Positions 1 through 15,269 of a stretch of 64,000 bases of DNA are shown here, one piece after another. This DNA is from Liolophura sinensis. Taxonomy: Eukaryota; Mollusca; Polyplacophora; Chitonida; Chitonidae. The number at the start of each line of letters is the position of its first letter. Position 1 is the stretch's first letter. The notes beneath the pieces are model-generated. The model had not been told where the DNA came from and did not search any database. It saw nothing but the letters and a program-made list of their open reading frames with translations. The position numbers were made by a program, and so were the translations under genes. Where the stretch lies: assembly GCF_032854445.1 (NCBI RefSeq), contig NC_088295.1, positions 60,247,249-60,311,248 on the forward strand. Reading direction: 5' to 3'.

Positions 1-3000
1 CATGGACGTGTAAACCTAATGTGTATCGTGACACATGTACATGTAAACCTTATGTGACACATGTACATTAACTCAGCCATTGCAATCCCCTAAATTAATT
101 TTCACCATCCTAAACTTCTTATCTAAACAAGAACACATGATAAATACTTGAATTCTGTAATCGTAATACATGTATTTACAAAATATGTTGAGTATGTTGA
201 CTTCACACTGTATATAGGCTGTTAAATAAACGAAATATTTCAAGAAATCAAGACTCTAAATCTAATATCCGACAAGTACCGAATAACAATGGTTGTGGTG
301 TAAACTGATCCAGTATTCCAATGGCCCAGAATCTTGGCAGCCAGACTAACCTGTACCCCAGCATCAAAGTGGAATATAATGTTTCTCCACAGCATGTGTT
401 AAGTCTCAGTTTGAACCAGTTGTCCTGTGTAGCTAAAAGCCAGGAATATGTTTCTTTCTTGTCTGTGTTATCTCAACTCCTCTTACCCTTACCCTGACCA
501 TCTGGCTATTTCAAGGATCTCAAGGATATAATATGTACACCCATATTGCTTTTAGCCCTCAAATTTTTTTTCTTCACTTGTTTTTTCAATAAAAAATACA
601 TGTATTTCAACAACACATGTTGGTACATGGATGCGAAATGTACCATAGATCTAACACAACGTTGTCAACAAACAACATTTCTTTTAATTACAATATTGCA
701 CAACGATATGCATGTTATCCCGGCCCCAAACTGTAGCACCTCATCTCCCCCCCACCCACCCACCCCGCACCATTCCAAAACCCAATTCATTTCCAACATT
801 ACATCCAATTGGTACATTATGTAGTTTATACTTAACAGGTTAAGAAAACAGAGAACATGTATGTGCATAACAAAATGTGAATCAAATTTCATAGAAAAAC
901 AACAAGGCCAGACTACCTCCTTGAATACTTGACAATGCATAGCCATGTATCGCATTATATAAATGTATACAATTCTAACTAGGTGCCATTATCAACCCAA
1001 CACAAATCCATCAGGCACAGAATCTGTTTACCTACAACTGTATATGTATGGAGCAGTGTTTGTGTCCCCCTATGTGAGGCAATGACCTACTAACCCAGCT
1101 GGATTCAAACACATCTAAGGTCCAATTAGGCAAGGTGTCGGTTAGGGGACCCTGTCTGCTGCCAAAACCTGTACAGACAGGTCAACGTTAGGAATGCAAG
1201 ATGTTAGGGCATTCCAAGAGGGAAAGTACAACTGTGCCTGCATTAAATGACTTTACACATTATAGGACTATTAAGCCAAAAATTCAAATATAGCTACATG
1301 TACAATTAAAATATTTTGTTTAAAATTTATACAGTGATTCTTTACTGCAGAACAATGCACCAATCACTATTTGAGTTTTTCCTTTTCTGAGTTTGGCTTT
1401 AAAAGCACTGGCAATTCATGACTTAATTAAGTTGTTTGATAGCCATAAAATAAATTAGACGTTGTATGCTAACGATACAGAGGTCACTGCCCATGACGCT
1501 GGGTGCTTTCTTATCTGCATCTGGAACTTCCATAGCACATTTTAGCTGACATTTTTCTAGTCCACAGCCCAGAAAAACTTTGAACAAACAGCCATGTTTG
1601 CCATCACTTTTCCAAAGCACTATTCTCCACAAAGTGGATCTTTATCTGTGAACATCCATGAGCTTGATGACAAATCTCCATCATGGAGAATACTCGACAA
1701 AGCATCGAGAAGGAAAACATGGCTTACTTTTCAAAGTTTGCTGTGTTTTCAGTTTTAAAATGAGTGATGTGAGCAAACGAAAGTCGATTGTGGTCCAATA
1801 AAAAAAGTGTGAAACCCTCGGCCAAGGATTGCTGATTGAGAAAATCTCAGGTAGAAAACGCAGCAGAGGTTCCAAAAGCAGACAGGAAAATACCCAGCAT
1901 CATGGGAAGGGAGCTCTGTTAGACTAGTTGTTTGATAAATACGAACCCAGGAGGCTAATTCACAGATACATGTACAGTATGATCATTTGTGCTTGAAGAT
2001 GTCTATTGAAAAGGAAAAGAATTTAAACCAACATCATGATCATGTCATCATTACTTTTAACTCAGCTGCCTACAGTACTTTGCAGATTGATCCCTTTTTT
2101 TATTTATTATACATATATTATACATTTATTTATAGATGTATACATGTCACTAGTTTGTAACCCCACCAACGAAAAATCTCATAAGATACATGGTTTTCTC
2201 ATATAATACTGGTTTGACATATAAAGTGCATGTGCCTGAATACATGTGTCAATCGAGTTCAGATGACTCAAAGCGATTACTCCCCACAACCTGTGAGTGC
2301 ATCATATTTGGTGCGCAAATTTTTCTGGGGTTCAGCTATTATACTGTATATATCCTTACCCGATAAGTCTGTTAAACTGTCATAAATCCATACAGGAAGG
2401 AAGGTTAAGAATACCTGTGAGTATGAAGGTTGTGACCCGCTTCAGTACAACATTTCACACCTGAACAATATACCTGTCATCAGGTGAGCAATTGAACAAT
2501 GTTACACCGGGACAATAGGCTCATACTGTTGCTCCCCTGAACATCTATACAGAAGCATGGACTGTGATGTCTGTGCCGTGGGAAAGAGCTAACCTTCCCT
2601 ATTCTGGACCAAGCAGGTCACTTGTACACAGTGTGTACATGTATATAGAGGCACCTGAACCACATGTAGTTCCAGTCTAACTGCTCTTTTGAAATTAAAT
2701 CTTGGAGTCTAGACTGACTGGTGAGCAATAAGGATGGTTTTAACTGTTCATTCAACTTCTTAACTTACCATTCAGGACTGGTTTAAATAAGGGGTATCAG
2801 TGACATGTTCCTAAATCCAAGTCTTACCTGTTCACTTAACTACACGTGTGTGCGATGCATGTGATTGACAATGACAGCTCTGTAATCAGGATAGGTGATC
2901 ACTGGTAAGCTTGTTAACGTATGTGGGTTTATTATGCACTTAATTTGTAATGCCATACCAAAACCTTTTTCCGTGTTAATTATCACAATGGTGGCTTCCC

Positions 3001-3534
3001 AGATGCAGGACTGATCACCATAGTGCTGCCTCACTGCACAATCACGTCCGAGAAGACACCAAACATATACATCAACCCTACCTAGTCATACTCCCTGTGC
3101 ACAAACAATGATCCAACTTGTGTGCTTATTAATTATATATTACTTCTGAGCGAAAATACGTCAACTCTAGTGACAGGTTTCTGGAGCCAAACCAATCACA
3201 GAATCCCCTATGCATTAAATCGTTACCCCAATACACACGTACAGAGCCAAATCTTACTCATACATTGAAACAATGGCGCTTTATCTATGACTGATAACTC
3301 TTGTTAAAATAATTTCATCTTCAAAAGAATTACATTCACATGTATAAAAAAGAGCTCTTTAAACCTGCCTGGTTTTTCTGTGGGTCAGCTTCACAATATG
3401 AAGTGCTTGTTCCATTACATGCATCAAGGTAATATCAGTTGTTGCCAAGGTACATTTACATGCACAGAACTATCATATGAGCGATTGCTATGGTAGTTAC
3501 GATGCACTGGAGTTTCAAAAGATGTGTGTGGACA

Positions 3535-3739
3535 CCTCTGTGGCCTAGTGGTCAATGTGCTAGTATAGCGCAATGACCCAGAAGCCTCTCAACAATGCAA
3601 TCGCTGTGCAGGCTGCCCCTCTCCGGTCGTACGTGGGAATGTCTGCCAGCTATCTGCCTGGTTTCCTCCCACCATAATTCCTATGAGTGAAATATTCTTG
3701 AGTATGGCGTAGAATGCTAATCAAAAAAATAAATAAATT
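3535..3739 (+). mobile_element. V-SINE (tRNA-derived), near full length
   Basis: A tRNA-like head (CTCTGTGGCCTAGTGGTCAA) is followed by CTCTCCGGTCGTACGTGGGA, TTTCCTCCCACCATAAT, the tail TGAAATATTCTTGAGTATGG and AAATAAATAAAT. It lies in the afadin intron, antisense to that gene. Confidence 0.85.
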
Positions 3740-6700
3740 AAATGATATGTAAAAAATGGCTTGAGCTTCATGGAAATCACACCCAATTGTTATCACCTCA
3801 TAAATCATTCCAGCAGCAAATTATCAGAACAAACATCAAAGAAAAGATCTCTTCACAAAACTCTGGATGATCAAAAAAGAGGCCTGGCATTGTGATCCTC
3901 CACCTGTATTCAAACTTCCTGTACGCTGTCTTTGATAAGACAATACAGAATAGTTCCTGGGTCCTGGATTAAGGTGCTGGGGGGTAGGCTGTCTTAGGGG
4001 AAGGTGTGGGGGGTTATCTGGTACTTCAAAGAGGAGCCTCAGACTGCATCATCCCAGTCTACATGTCTACATGTACAAATGGAGCAAGACTAGCTCATTC
4101 TCATTGACATGTAATGTCTCTGTTCTTCTTCACAAGACCAGTGGACACTCTGGTATGCTTAAGGGGATCTAATGTATAGCTTACAGACCAATGCTTGTAC
4201 TAATGCTGTACTTTGTTCATTTATAGAGGCTTCATATGATCTATGTTCACCAGAAATAGAGCAAGGTTATTTAAAATGATTATTAAAGGCTGACCACTTG
4301 GTAAGTAACGCTTTGATGGTATGTCAAATGGAGTTTTACTAAATTGAAATTAAATATGCTGAACAAAAAAAACCCCGGGGTTTTGAACATATTAACTGAA
4401 GTTTCCAGGACTTCTCTACTGTAGGTTTTGTTGAATGGGTCACATCCATAAAAGCCACACACCTCCAATCTGATTTCCAACCATAAACCTAACTGTTTGG
4501 GTTTTCGGTTTATAAAATTGATGGATTAAAGTGCAAGTCTCTGGCAAATGTAGCACAAACTACACCAGCACAGTCTGTAACCCCTACATCCCACCAAGAC
4601 CCTTCTACCATTCCTTGAATTCCGGGCTGTAGCCATGTGTTAGGCTGTTGTGACTGAGGTGTGAGAATATCAGATAGGGCAGACTCAGTGCCAGTTAAAG
4701 GGGCAGGACAACAATGGTATCTTATCCTGGTACTGAAGGAGAGGGGGAATGAACCCTGATAACATCAGGAGGGTACAGGAAGGCCCCAAGGGCAAGAGAT
4801 TCTACACAACACTGCAGTGGCTACCCCTATGCCGGTATAGGTTTATAGGGCCAATGACAATACTATAGTGTTGACAACAGCATCATTTGTGTATTGTGTA
4901 CATGTACTACTACACGAATGTGCGATGTAGGTACACCAATTAAAATCATAACATTGACCTCAGAGTGTGAGTTTTTGAATGATGTGAAACAGAATTTATT
5001 TGTTTTATTGGGATTTTACCCATGCACTGCAATTCCCTTTACACGACATAAAATATTCAACATGACCTGACAGCAGATAGGTTCATACTCATGCCAGTAT
5101 TGGTGAAAGATTGCAATGGCAGTATTCACTGGCTGCTTGGCCATATCTTATCCCAAGTAACAGAACTAAAACCATTAATTCCAAGAGCATTAGAACTCTT
5201 ACATTAAATGGAACACCTGCCAACCTTAAGTGGACACTGATAGTATTTACATGCTTATTTCTATTTACATGCCCAGGTATGTAAATTCATAAAAAGTCAC
5301 CCTGACAAGTACTTATCTATATTTATGATCAGGGATAAAGGTGTCGAGGCAGTCATCTGAGCATGTCAATCCTCAGGTAAAGGTCAATGTATCAACAGGC
5401 AAAGTTCATCCTGTAAAACCATAAACTCACCAGTCTCTGCATCACACTACTACCCCCCTCCCCTCCCTCCCCTCAGGGCCTGTTTGCATTCTTCACATTC
5501 CTGTTGATATAACATATCAACACCTTCAAACTGTTCCGGCTTAAAACAATATGACTCAATCCTGTGGGCCATGTCATCACTTAGTCAAAACTACAGATGG
5601 GTTATAGGGAAGAACAGACTGGCAGTCAGTGTGAAAATAACTGACAAAGACACAAATGTGGTAAAATGCTAACCACTAATCCTGAAACCAATAACACAAA
5701 TTTTAACCTTTCAATCGGATCGACTTTCATTCATCACTACAATTTTTTATACTATACATTCTTTACTTGTGGCAAGCAAAATGTGTGTTTGACAAGTCTC
5801 TATGGCATTTTCCTTAGGTTTCCTTTTGTCTTTTTTCACATTTTTTGTGTTTTAATTACAAAAGGCCACCTCCATTGTTTCATATGAACAAAATGGAAAG
5901 AATTTTGCTTCAGTATGGCATAATAACTGATGAATAGAAATTTCTAAACATTTTTTTTACAATCTTACACAATTTAATCATTCCCCAAATACTCTGAAAT
6001 TCTGATAGAATTTACATGCTTATTTTCTTAGTACTCGAAAATATGCATGAATGTATGGTTTCCTTAGTTTCTCAGAATACTATTTTTAACATCTGACATT
6101 GTAAGCCTCCAATAAAGCATATGATATCAAAGATTAATGGTTATTTTGATGAGTTATATTTAGTAAGTCATCACTCCCATACACTTAAGGTGTAGATGAC
6201 CAAAGCAGGGCATTTCATCAACATCCATGAACAGATACAAGCTGAGTGAGTGAGTGAATGGGTTGAATGGTACAGTTACACAACCCTCACTGTTTAACAC
6301 ACAAGTACTCTTAAGTTGAAGAGGTACAATGTAATTGGGTTTTGATCAAGGTTTGGGTTCCCACAAGAGAGGGATTGTTTTCAGGGCCAGCAAAGCACCC
6401 ACATGTGGTAAGGGTTGACCCTCCCAGGGCCCTGGTCTTGGCGCTCAATAAAGGTGAGCTTTGGGTCATGTCGTTCAGCCAGCTTGCAGGAAGTATCACA
6501 AACCCCAGCAACAAGTATACCCCGTATTTCTCCAGGCAAGTTTGACTACAAGTGAAGTTGTAACTAGTAGCTCTGTACTGTGTTAAACAATACATATTGT
6601 GAGTCACACTAAACATTTTCACCAAACAAACTGTACAAGTTCTAGCAACTGGTTTGGGAAGAAAACTTTAAGTAGAAACCCCAACACTGGACCTTCCAAA

Positions 6701-9700
6701 CTGCAAATAGATGAATTTATGTTCTCTGAATAGATTCAGATTGTTTAAAATGTTGAAAATGGAAGAAAAACAACAGGATTTGGTGGTCAAACATCAGAAA
6801 ATCTACCCCGATAGGATCACGTCACTGTAGACCTTGTGACGTCATGGCGGTACATTCCCTGCAGGCATGTGAGGCTTCTCTATGAGTACAACACAGACCA
6901 CAGGAGACAATCGTTCAATTAATTTCTAGGTTATTCCATGTAACATACATGGCATAAAAATGCCACAGACTGAGAAAATATGGCCAAGAGGTCATCAAAA
7001 ACACCCTATGACTACAGAGGACTCAACTGTAGTGGTATGAAACTTGCTAATTCAGCCATGGCTACTATAATAAAAGGCCAATGGACCAGGCAATAATAGT
7101 AATAATAGGCTATGAATTGAAAGACTTGAGCATGAAAATTTTATTTACTATATATTTAAACAATTTATCACAGAATAATTACAGAAATGTAATAAACATG
7201 TATCAATGATTAACAACAGCAGCAATACCCTGGATTTTCAGCAAATTCGACCACTGAAGTATAAATTAAGCAGAAAACTGAAGATATATTTGGAAACATT
7301 TTAAAATTAAAATCCATTGGTCAAGTAAGGTCAGACAGCGTCTTTACAGATCAAAACAGAACATACCCAAAACAACAGAAGAGTAATTTAATGTGTTAAA
7401 GCATGTACTCTGTGGGTGGTCGAATTTGTTGAAGATCTAGGGTAGATGCACACATACACATCCATGTACATTTTTTAATATTTGTCTAATATTGCTTACC
7501 TTTACATCATACAGACCAGTCTGGTATATACCCTAATTCCTCAACCAGTTTGCATATGAAAGAGCAACTTTCAGTGCAATTTACGCATAAATTTTAAGAC
7601 AAAATGGAGACAAAATTACACTGGTTGGATTATCACTCAACACAGAACAATTTCTTCAGAATATGCTTGAATAAACACCTTGCAAACATGTGAAAAAGGT
7701 TGAAGAATTACTGCACATGCTCTTGTGCACAGATTGCAGTGTATGTTTGTAAGTGAACAGACTACAATGACAATTCTGACAAAGCAGCAATTGTGCTCTT
7801 GGCATTGTGTAGAAAAGCTTTTAAGAACAGAACAGCACTTTATGATGCTCAACCAATGCAGGCGACCATTCTGTTAGATGTTTCAATTCATATGTCTCGG
7901 TTGACGTCCAGGCATTGCAATAGAAGTGCATATACATGACAGACCACAATGGTGTCAACAGGATGAATGGAGGGAATGGAGGGAATGGAGGCAATTAATG
8001 CTATCTGTCCAGCTGACACTACTTGATACTGATACATGATTACTCAATCAACACAACCACAAGCGTCATTCAGTACTGAAAAATTACAAAATGTTATAAA
8101 TTCTCAAGATGTTTGTCTATAATGCAGAATGTATACACCATGCAGAGAGCTCTTCAAATATGATTCAAGCATAATATATATATGGTAAAAACTGCATTTA
8201 AGAAAATCTACACTGGTATGTGCGTCTTCCTCAAGTGTTATGTGAGGACATTTTCTTGACAGCCATTACATATATGCATGTACCCAGTTATCTCAAATAC
8301 TAATATGATCAGTCGACAAAACACCTATAATTTAACAGATTGTATCATAAAATATCCATACAAGAATTATAAATCATAAATCTTGCTTCTTTGACTGTAT
8401 ATATATATATTTTTTTTTTCTTCAGTTTTTATCTCATTTTGTAGTGAAAAAAACAGCTGGGTTTACCAATGTACATCTTCAGAAGAAGTTTTTTCTTCAC
8501 TTCCTGTTACACGTAATGTTTTCATTTAAGGAAATATTGCTTCAGGTCAATTGTTTTGTTTTTTTTCTAATTATTTTACTGAAGAGTTTTCTTTCCTGCA
8601 CGCATTGTAAATTTTACATTAGAAACTTGTATATACATATGCATGTGTAACCGAGTTAACAGTCATTACATAACTTACATACATGTACTTTACTTTGACG
8701 GCCTAAAGAAAATGTAGGTAACTGTTTAGTGAACATTCACATCAGTCAGTCGTCTGTGACATAAAGGCAAATTTCAAATACCCTAGTTCTTTTGCCCTAG
8801 CAGCCTGACAACTTCAGGTGAAGTGACAGCTGAGCTCTAGCTGTGTAACCTCACAGTTTGACATTTAGCAAGACAGAGTGGAGAGGTTTTCTTCATTTGC
8901 TTGTCAGTCTCCACCTAACACAAAAACACAGTTGCGTAACATTGTCACCTGGGACTACAGGGCTGAGTGTGTGCATAGTAGTGTGTCCAGGGAGGAACCA
9001 TAAAAAAAAACATCCTCTCAAAACAAGCACCTGTCAAGAAATCATCATCAAAAAATAACATAAGCTTAATCAAGAAAAAACATACATGTACTGGTAACAA
9101 TTTTCTCTTTTTCCTGCATGGGTGACAGCAGTCAAGATAAATATTATTCTGACTGGACAGGTTGGCTTATCTTAGCGTAATGAAAGGATGTTTCACAAAA
9201 CAGTACATATGTATGTCCATGTCACTTCTAAAAACTCTTTCAACAGTCCGGGTAAAATAAGTGTACGCTTGATTTAGGCAAAACACAACTTTCAGCCAGT
9301 AATTTACAGGTTGTGGAAATATCAACACCGCGAAGAGAATCTTTTCCATTAAAATCAGCTGGAAATTCTAATGCCTGCCAATAATATTATATTTCACAAA
9401 ACATGTTTTCCTAAGCATGCATGTAGACGCTTATTATCATCACCAGAGGAATTCATTTACACGTATGTGCATTGAACTGTATGTATACATGTACCTCGTT
9501 CACCAATTAGCAACCAAGTGCGCAATGGTGAGTATTCTAGAAATTAATAAATTTCAGTTCACATGTTAAGCCAGAACAGGAAATTCTTGCATCTTTATCA
9601 TGTGTTGATGAATGAATTATGACTGGAAATTTTAACTCTGTGATGTCTTCTGTGAATGCAATGAATACCTGCTTAGTGTGTGACAGTGCAGAACAGGTGA

Positions 9701-10082
9701 ACTTTGATAGACTTATATATACACCATAAATATCGCATAAATTAGCAAAGTTTGGAGCACTGATGATATTCCATTGGCAATGTAACGCAATATGATAGTC
9801 ACAGCTAGTCTCAATTCAAACAGCAAGTCCCAAATGAATTTGTCTGTAGAGGCCTATAGTTTACACTCAGTTAAGTCAAAAAAGTGTGACAAAAGTGTAC
9901 AAAAGCTTTGCACATGTGAACCCTTTATCTTCACAGGATTTGTCACAGTGTATTTGACTCAGAGTGTTTTCATTTATTAATGTTTACCTTAAATGACTGA
10001 AGCATTCAACAACAAAAAAAAGCAATTTTGGAGGCAAATAATTGTCATGAGATATTACTTCTGGTTTTAAAATTTACATATT

Positions 10083-10205
10083 CCCAGTAGGATATCATCC
10101 TACCTTCCAAACACCTCTGAAAGCACTTTTCTGAAATCAGTAGAACTCCCAGAATCTGGAAAAATGAGCAACTTAGTCATGGGCAAAATTTTAGGTCATT
10201 TAGGG
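10083..10205 (+). repeat. Unclassified dispersed repeat copy
   Basis: CTACCTTCCAAACACCTCTG followed by TCTGAAATCAGTAGAACTC matches two copies in IFT88 intron 3 (23480-23660 and 23715-23920). Confidence 0.5.
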
Positions 10206-13200
10206 TCAAAAAACTAAATGTAGACGTATCTCAGTATATAGATATATCACAGGAATACCCATAAACATACATGTATCTGTACACTACAAAAACTGCTACA
10301 GTGTATGGGGTGCGAGTCCATCCCAATCACAGGATGCACTGTGCCTAAGTTAGGCAGGTGCTACAGGTGGTACTGGTATGATGATCATTTAGGAGGTATA
10401 CCTAGACCCTCTAGTGATAGCAGTACCCGTATATCATGCTTCAATGGTGGGTGAGGTCAACTGTGCTTTACATGTACTTCACACAGACCAGATGATTTCT
10501 GGTTACACTTAACACGTCTATATATGTACATGTGTTACTGTCTAAGATAGATATCAAGGTAAGAGTGACTGTACATGCGGCAGGGGAAGTGGTGACTAAC
10601 ACAGTCTGACCAGGATACTGGCCGTATCCTTGAGAACAAAGCCAGGAATGTGAGAGAGAAAAATCTCACATATTCAGAAAAAAGTGCACAGAAAATGTTA
10701 CACAGGTGAAGCATACTTTGGGCTTATATTACTTATATTTATCTCAATTTGTAGAGAACAGCTAATATTAATGAATAAAAAAAAGTCTGATGAGTAACTC
10801 AAGAGGCTTAGCCATAGCAAATTAATGAACACTGTACTGTAAACAGTATATATGGAAGATGAAATCAGCTGGTTTAACCACTTCCAGCGATTGTCAATGA
10901 TGTCCATGTACGTTTAATGTATGTATGTAATAACTATATGATATACCTGACAATACCTATGCTAAAGCATATGTGTATCTACGTCATTATTTACCCTATT
11001 TCCTCTAAAAATTTGGGGCACCTGGTCTGCTCATTTTAGCCAATATACAGGTAATTCTAGGAATATTAAGTTTCTTTTTTTCTCACATGGTTACAACCAA
11101 GCAAAATGCCTCATTGAAAAATGTTAAATTTAACACGAAATACAGTATACAGGTATGACTTTTAAATGTGGATCATAAACATATGAAGAAGGCATTAGTA
11201 GTACATGTACATGTTACTGCATAAGTACATGAATGTTACATACATACATACATGTGCATATATCAAAAGATTGTTACAAAAGATTATCAAAAAGACTGTT
11301 ACAAAGTTTAACAATAGTGTCTTGTTTAAGACCCTGTTCCTTCTCAAGTGTGCATGGTGTACATCATGTATAAAGAGTCTTCAAAACAGTCTATCCAAGG
11401 CCAATCTGAGTCTTGGGTCACCTTTTATATTTATTCTCATTTGTCACGTTAATTTACAGGTCTTTGCCGACAAATATTTGTGGTCAACAAAATTGAAATT
11501 TGTGTTGCAACAAATGAAAAAAAAAAAAAAAATACACAGGTTCCGCTTTTCTCTTTATAAACTTATAGTCAATGTGGTCACCAGAGATCTGTGTTAGAAG
11601 CCTGACGAGGAAACAATGGGCACTTAAGGTCATGTGGGAGGACTGAGGGGTGTGCCCTTCTCTCATCATAACACTGTGGCACTGGCATCACTCTGTACCC
11701 ACCCCAGTCAGCCTTTGTTTTATGAAATCTGATTTAAAGGTGAGCCCCCTGCAATAACCCCTGTCAGACAGCAGGCCTGGCCAGACTCATGTTGACATTA
11801 ACTGTGTCAGGTGGGATGGGGCTAATGAAGGGAATCTGATAGCACAAGCTAATGGGTCAGTATCACTAACCCTGAACAACCCACTGGGCCCTCTAGGGTT
11901 ACAGACATAACACTTTCCCTTGTAACATAACAAGTAACCCCTGTGTCCTAACACTAGGAGGTGCCAGGGACTGTGAGATAACACATTATACAGTGCATGA
12001 GTAAAGAGCAGTAAAATCCCCAGGCCTGTGCGGCTTCAGTCAGCCTATCACATATTAGCCAGGACAACACTGATTGACCAGTGACAGGTTCATGTTTAGA
12101 AGAAAAGAAATTATAAGCAACAGAATTTAAAAAATAAAATCCTATTACATCTGCAAGCAATGGACCACAGGTATATATCAAGAATTCCAAAGTTTCTAAA
12201 GTTGGAAAAGAAGTAAGTTGTGAAATGAAAATTTGACAAAAAAAACAAGATTTATGGAAGAAAAAACAAACAAACAACCTAAAGTCACATACCAGCATGA
12301 TGCACATGGATGCGCTAACATTTGAGTGAAGTGTTTGAAATTTTCTCCAAGTCAACAAGGCCAATTCCTCAAAGCCATTTCTGACTTAAGTCAAAATTTG
12401 AAATACGATCTTAAAGCTCATTTTTCAGTTTTAGAAATTAAAAAACCAATGTGTCCATATTTCAACTTCCACTACCAAAAAACTAAGTATCGTGAAGAGG
12501 TTTTCAATTTTGATTTCAGTCAGAAATGGCTATGTGGAAATGCCCCCAGAGCTACATGTACTGCTAAGGATCAGTATCTACTGCATGGTCCTGTTACTCA
12601 CAGAAATCTAATGAAATCCAACCACTGATCACCTAATAAAGTTTTTCAAAAGATTTCCGTGAAACACTTAGCACAAGTGACACTGCAGCCCTCATACTAT
12701 GCTGCATTATTGCCTGTCAGTGTGCACATATGCTATACATGGCAAACGCACATGTAGCCTAGACATAGTCATAAGTTTGGACAAAGGTACAATGTAAATG
12801 ATCAACAAAAATGTACCATGTAGGCCAATATTTCAAAACAGTTTTCTGAAAAATATTTTAGAAGGGTTCACTCTTCCCTGCTGATTCCAGGTAAACATTT
12901 GAAAGCGGTTAGAATCTATATTTATTTATAGATTGAGGACTAATCCTGCATTCAAGGTAAGGTACCCTATCCAAAATGGAAATGACTGACGTCCTATACA
13001 TTATGTTCTTTAGATTCCACTGAATGTCAGTTCATAAGCCTTTATAATTACCACCCATAATAATTATCTGCAGTTTATCCGAAACAGAAAGCTCTTATTT
13101 CATTGGTGCTCCTTAATAACATACTGGTATAAAATACATGTATCTAGAGAACATGCAGTTTCAGTAAGTTGTATAACCGACTCTTTACCCACCTGAATGT

Positions 13201-13308
13201 TATGGCCTGTATATGATACTGGTAATTAATACATGAAGAGTTGATAAACAAAAATAACCACAAGCAGTCATTCAACAAAAGTAATCAATATCAGTAGCTT
13301 TTATAATG

Positions 13309-13309
<1 letters not shown>

Positions 13310-13342
<33 letters not shown>
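13310..13342. repeat. AT dinucleotide microsatellite
   Basis: About 16 uninterrupted AT units. Confidence 0.97.
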
Positions 13343-13345
<3 letters not shown>

Positions 13346-13982
13346 GCCAGATCTGTACATACTTATCTGACAGACCTACAATTAAATACAGGTAGTAATT
13401 TCCCTCAAAACTAATGTCAGCATCCTTCTTTATTTTATCTGAAAGATTGAGATAGTGTATCAAAAGTGTGTGTATCAGTTTGAGCGGAGAATCGTGTACT
13501 AAAATATCTCACCTGTATTTTTACCTGACAAGTGAGATGGCCTACAATCTAGGTCAAGTCTGACACATACAATCGATCAAACAAAACCCTGAACGAAAAT
13601 CCGACATCGCTTGACTATCACAGCTGAAATCACCATCCTATGTCAGAAAACATTACAGCAAAGTACAACAACAACTAAATCTGAGAATATATTCGTGAAA
13701 CACAAGGCACAGGTGTGTAAATTGGCACGGGTGTATTACGCACACCTGTGCAGGTTGACATACGCGTTCATATTCCCCAGGTAAAAATGGGCTAGCTCAT
13801 GGAAGCCATCTTGAAAATTTGTTGACGTCGGATCGAACTTGAAAATGTCACCCAGCACACCATTTCTCACCTGTTTGCCCCACCCTCAGAAAAACCCATT
13901 TCATTACTGGCCTTTAATCATAAAGTGTGGAGAACAATAGCGCTAAATTAGCCACCCCCTAAGGTGAGGGCATTATACGTAC

Positions 13983-14084
13983 CTCGTTGGGTTGACTCAA
14001 CTCAAACAAATCGAAGTGGTCTATGTTCCACTGTTTAATCTGCTGCTCCAACCGCCTGTAATCTTCCTCTGTGACGCGTGACAT
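13983..14084 (-). CDS. AFDN: Afadin (canoe/AF-6) first coding exon
   Basis: The exon reads 34 residues from an ATG (complement of 14082-14084) to a clean donor, GAG|GTACGT. It contains QWNIDHFDLFELSQPNE, which lines up with the vertebrate afadin N-terminus (HHWNANRLDLFEISQPTE), and it ends at the equivalent residue, just before the first Ras-association domain. Afadin is an actin-binding scaffold that links nectins to the cytoskeleton at adherens junctions and binds Ras/Rap1 through its RA domains. Those domains, and the FHA, dilute and PDZ domains, would lie on exons left of this window. The gene is transcribed leftwards, divergently from IFT88. The call rests on one short but distinctive exon; the reading frame, start and splice site agree with it. 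Confidence 0.85.
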
Positions 14085-14420
14085 TGTAGTCAGCTAAAAT
14101 CCATGAAATAGTCAGTAAAACTTTCCCAGCTTTCCGCTACATCCGACAGTTTTTCGGTGCTGTACACCACAGCGGTAAAAACTTTTTACTGTAGTTCTTT
14201 TGGCTATGACCACTCCTCCACTGAGTGAGCGCTGTTCAAGTCGCAACGGCCTCAGTTCCGAAATGGTACAACACGCATGCGCACTCAGAGCGCTGTACAT
14301 CGCAAGTGCCCGCACCTTTTCAAAAAGCCGCCTTAGAAAGCCGTGTTTGTAAGATAAATGTCACCGGCTTGATGCGCATTGTTGATTTCAGAGCAGAATA
14401 ACCGAGCAGGACAGATCGAC
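14085..14420 (-). promoter_or_regulatory. Putative afadin promoter / 5' UTR
   Basis: The region directly upstream of the afadin start is richer in G+C and CpG than its surroundings. It carries ACGCATGCGCA at 14273-14283, a close match to the NRF1 palindrome (TGCGCATGCGCA-like) found in many CpG-type promoters. Transcription would run leftwards from here. The transcription start is not visible and no TATA box is obvious. This is inferred from position and motif. Confidence 0.4.
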
Positions 14421-15269
14421 GTTTTCTTCACCATTACCAAGTTAAAGCCGCTTTGCAGGCTTGAAACTTCCTAAAAAAAACATTAAAATTTTCACATAGG
14501 TATAAGGTATCACTCTACATTAGGCCTATGTCGTCACTTGGTATTTGGTTGCGGCAAGGCTATTCTGCTCTGATAGTTTCTTAACAGGAATTTTCAAACT
14601 TCAACATGATATGCTACATGCTAAAAAAAAAAGACCACTGTTTAGGCATACTATTTGTATACATTATTAAAATTGTCACATTAACATCCATTTCGGCCCC
14701 TAAAGGTCAGGATTAAATGGCCTGATATACCGGGAGGCCTGTATCTGGTCGACCCTTAACCCATGTCCAAAATAACAGACCGCTGCATTCCGGATGACTA
14801 AATCATAGGTATATTTTTAAAACAGCTAAAAGGACAGGTACATCGTTAATATATTCAGTGTACGTAATTTTGTTAATGTCTATATGAATACAGTAAACGC
14901 ATGCACGATGTTGAATTAATATGAAAGTGTCATTTTTCTGAGTTCTTACAAAAAAGGCAAAGATCGTTTACAGGAATATCATTAATACATGCATATACAT
15001 GTACATTGTTATTAACATTCAGGCGTATGTAGCACCTTGCACAGATATACAGTATGTGACGGCTGTGTAAAATTGCCACCAAGGCTCTGGTGGAGCATTC
15101 GCATTAGAATTGGGTGAATCTTACCGATATTCACGACATAAACCTGCAATGTATTTATTTCAGAATTATTTTATCATGTGATTTTATTCCAAAGAATAAT
15201 CCGAAGTATAAAATGCCTTCTTAGACCGACATGTATACAGGCCTTTGCTCCACAAAATGCTGACAAGGG

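Larger units (their letters stand above)
1..13982 (-). other. Afadin intron 1 (partial, at least 14 kb)
   Basis: This stretch follows the donor of the first afadin exon on the minus strand. I looked on that strand for the next conserved block (expected to resemble DLEFHGVMRFYF) and did not find it, so exon 2 is probably beyond the left edge. The stretch is AT-rich with many TACATGTA palindromes and holds one V-SINE (3535-3739), one copy of an unclassified dispersed repeat (10083-10205) and an AT microsatellite (13310-13342). The open frames in it are short, have no recognisable similarity and are not supported as genes. Confidence 0.65.

Noticed and set aside
1423-1632. Minus-strand open frame with several cysteines in the afadin intron.
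   Set aside because: On the right strand for afadin, but it does not resemble the RA domain that should follow exon 1 and lacks convincing splice sites.
12326-12628. 100-codon open frame inside the afadin intron.
   Set aside because: No recognisable domain, low-complexity composition and AT-rich context; no supporting splice signals were found.
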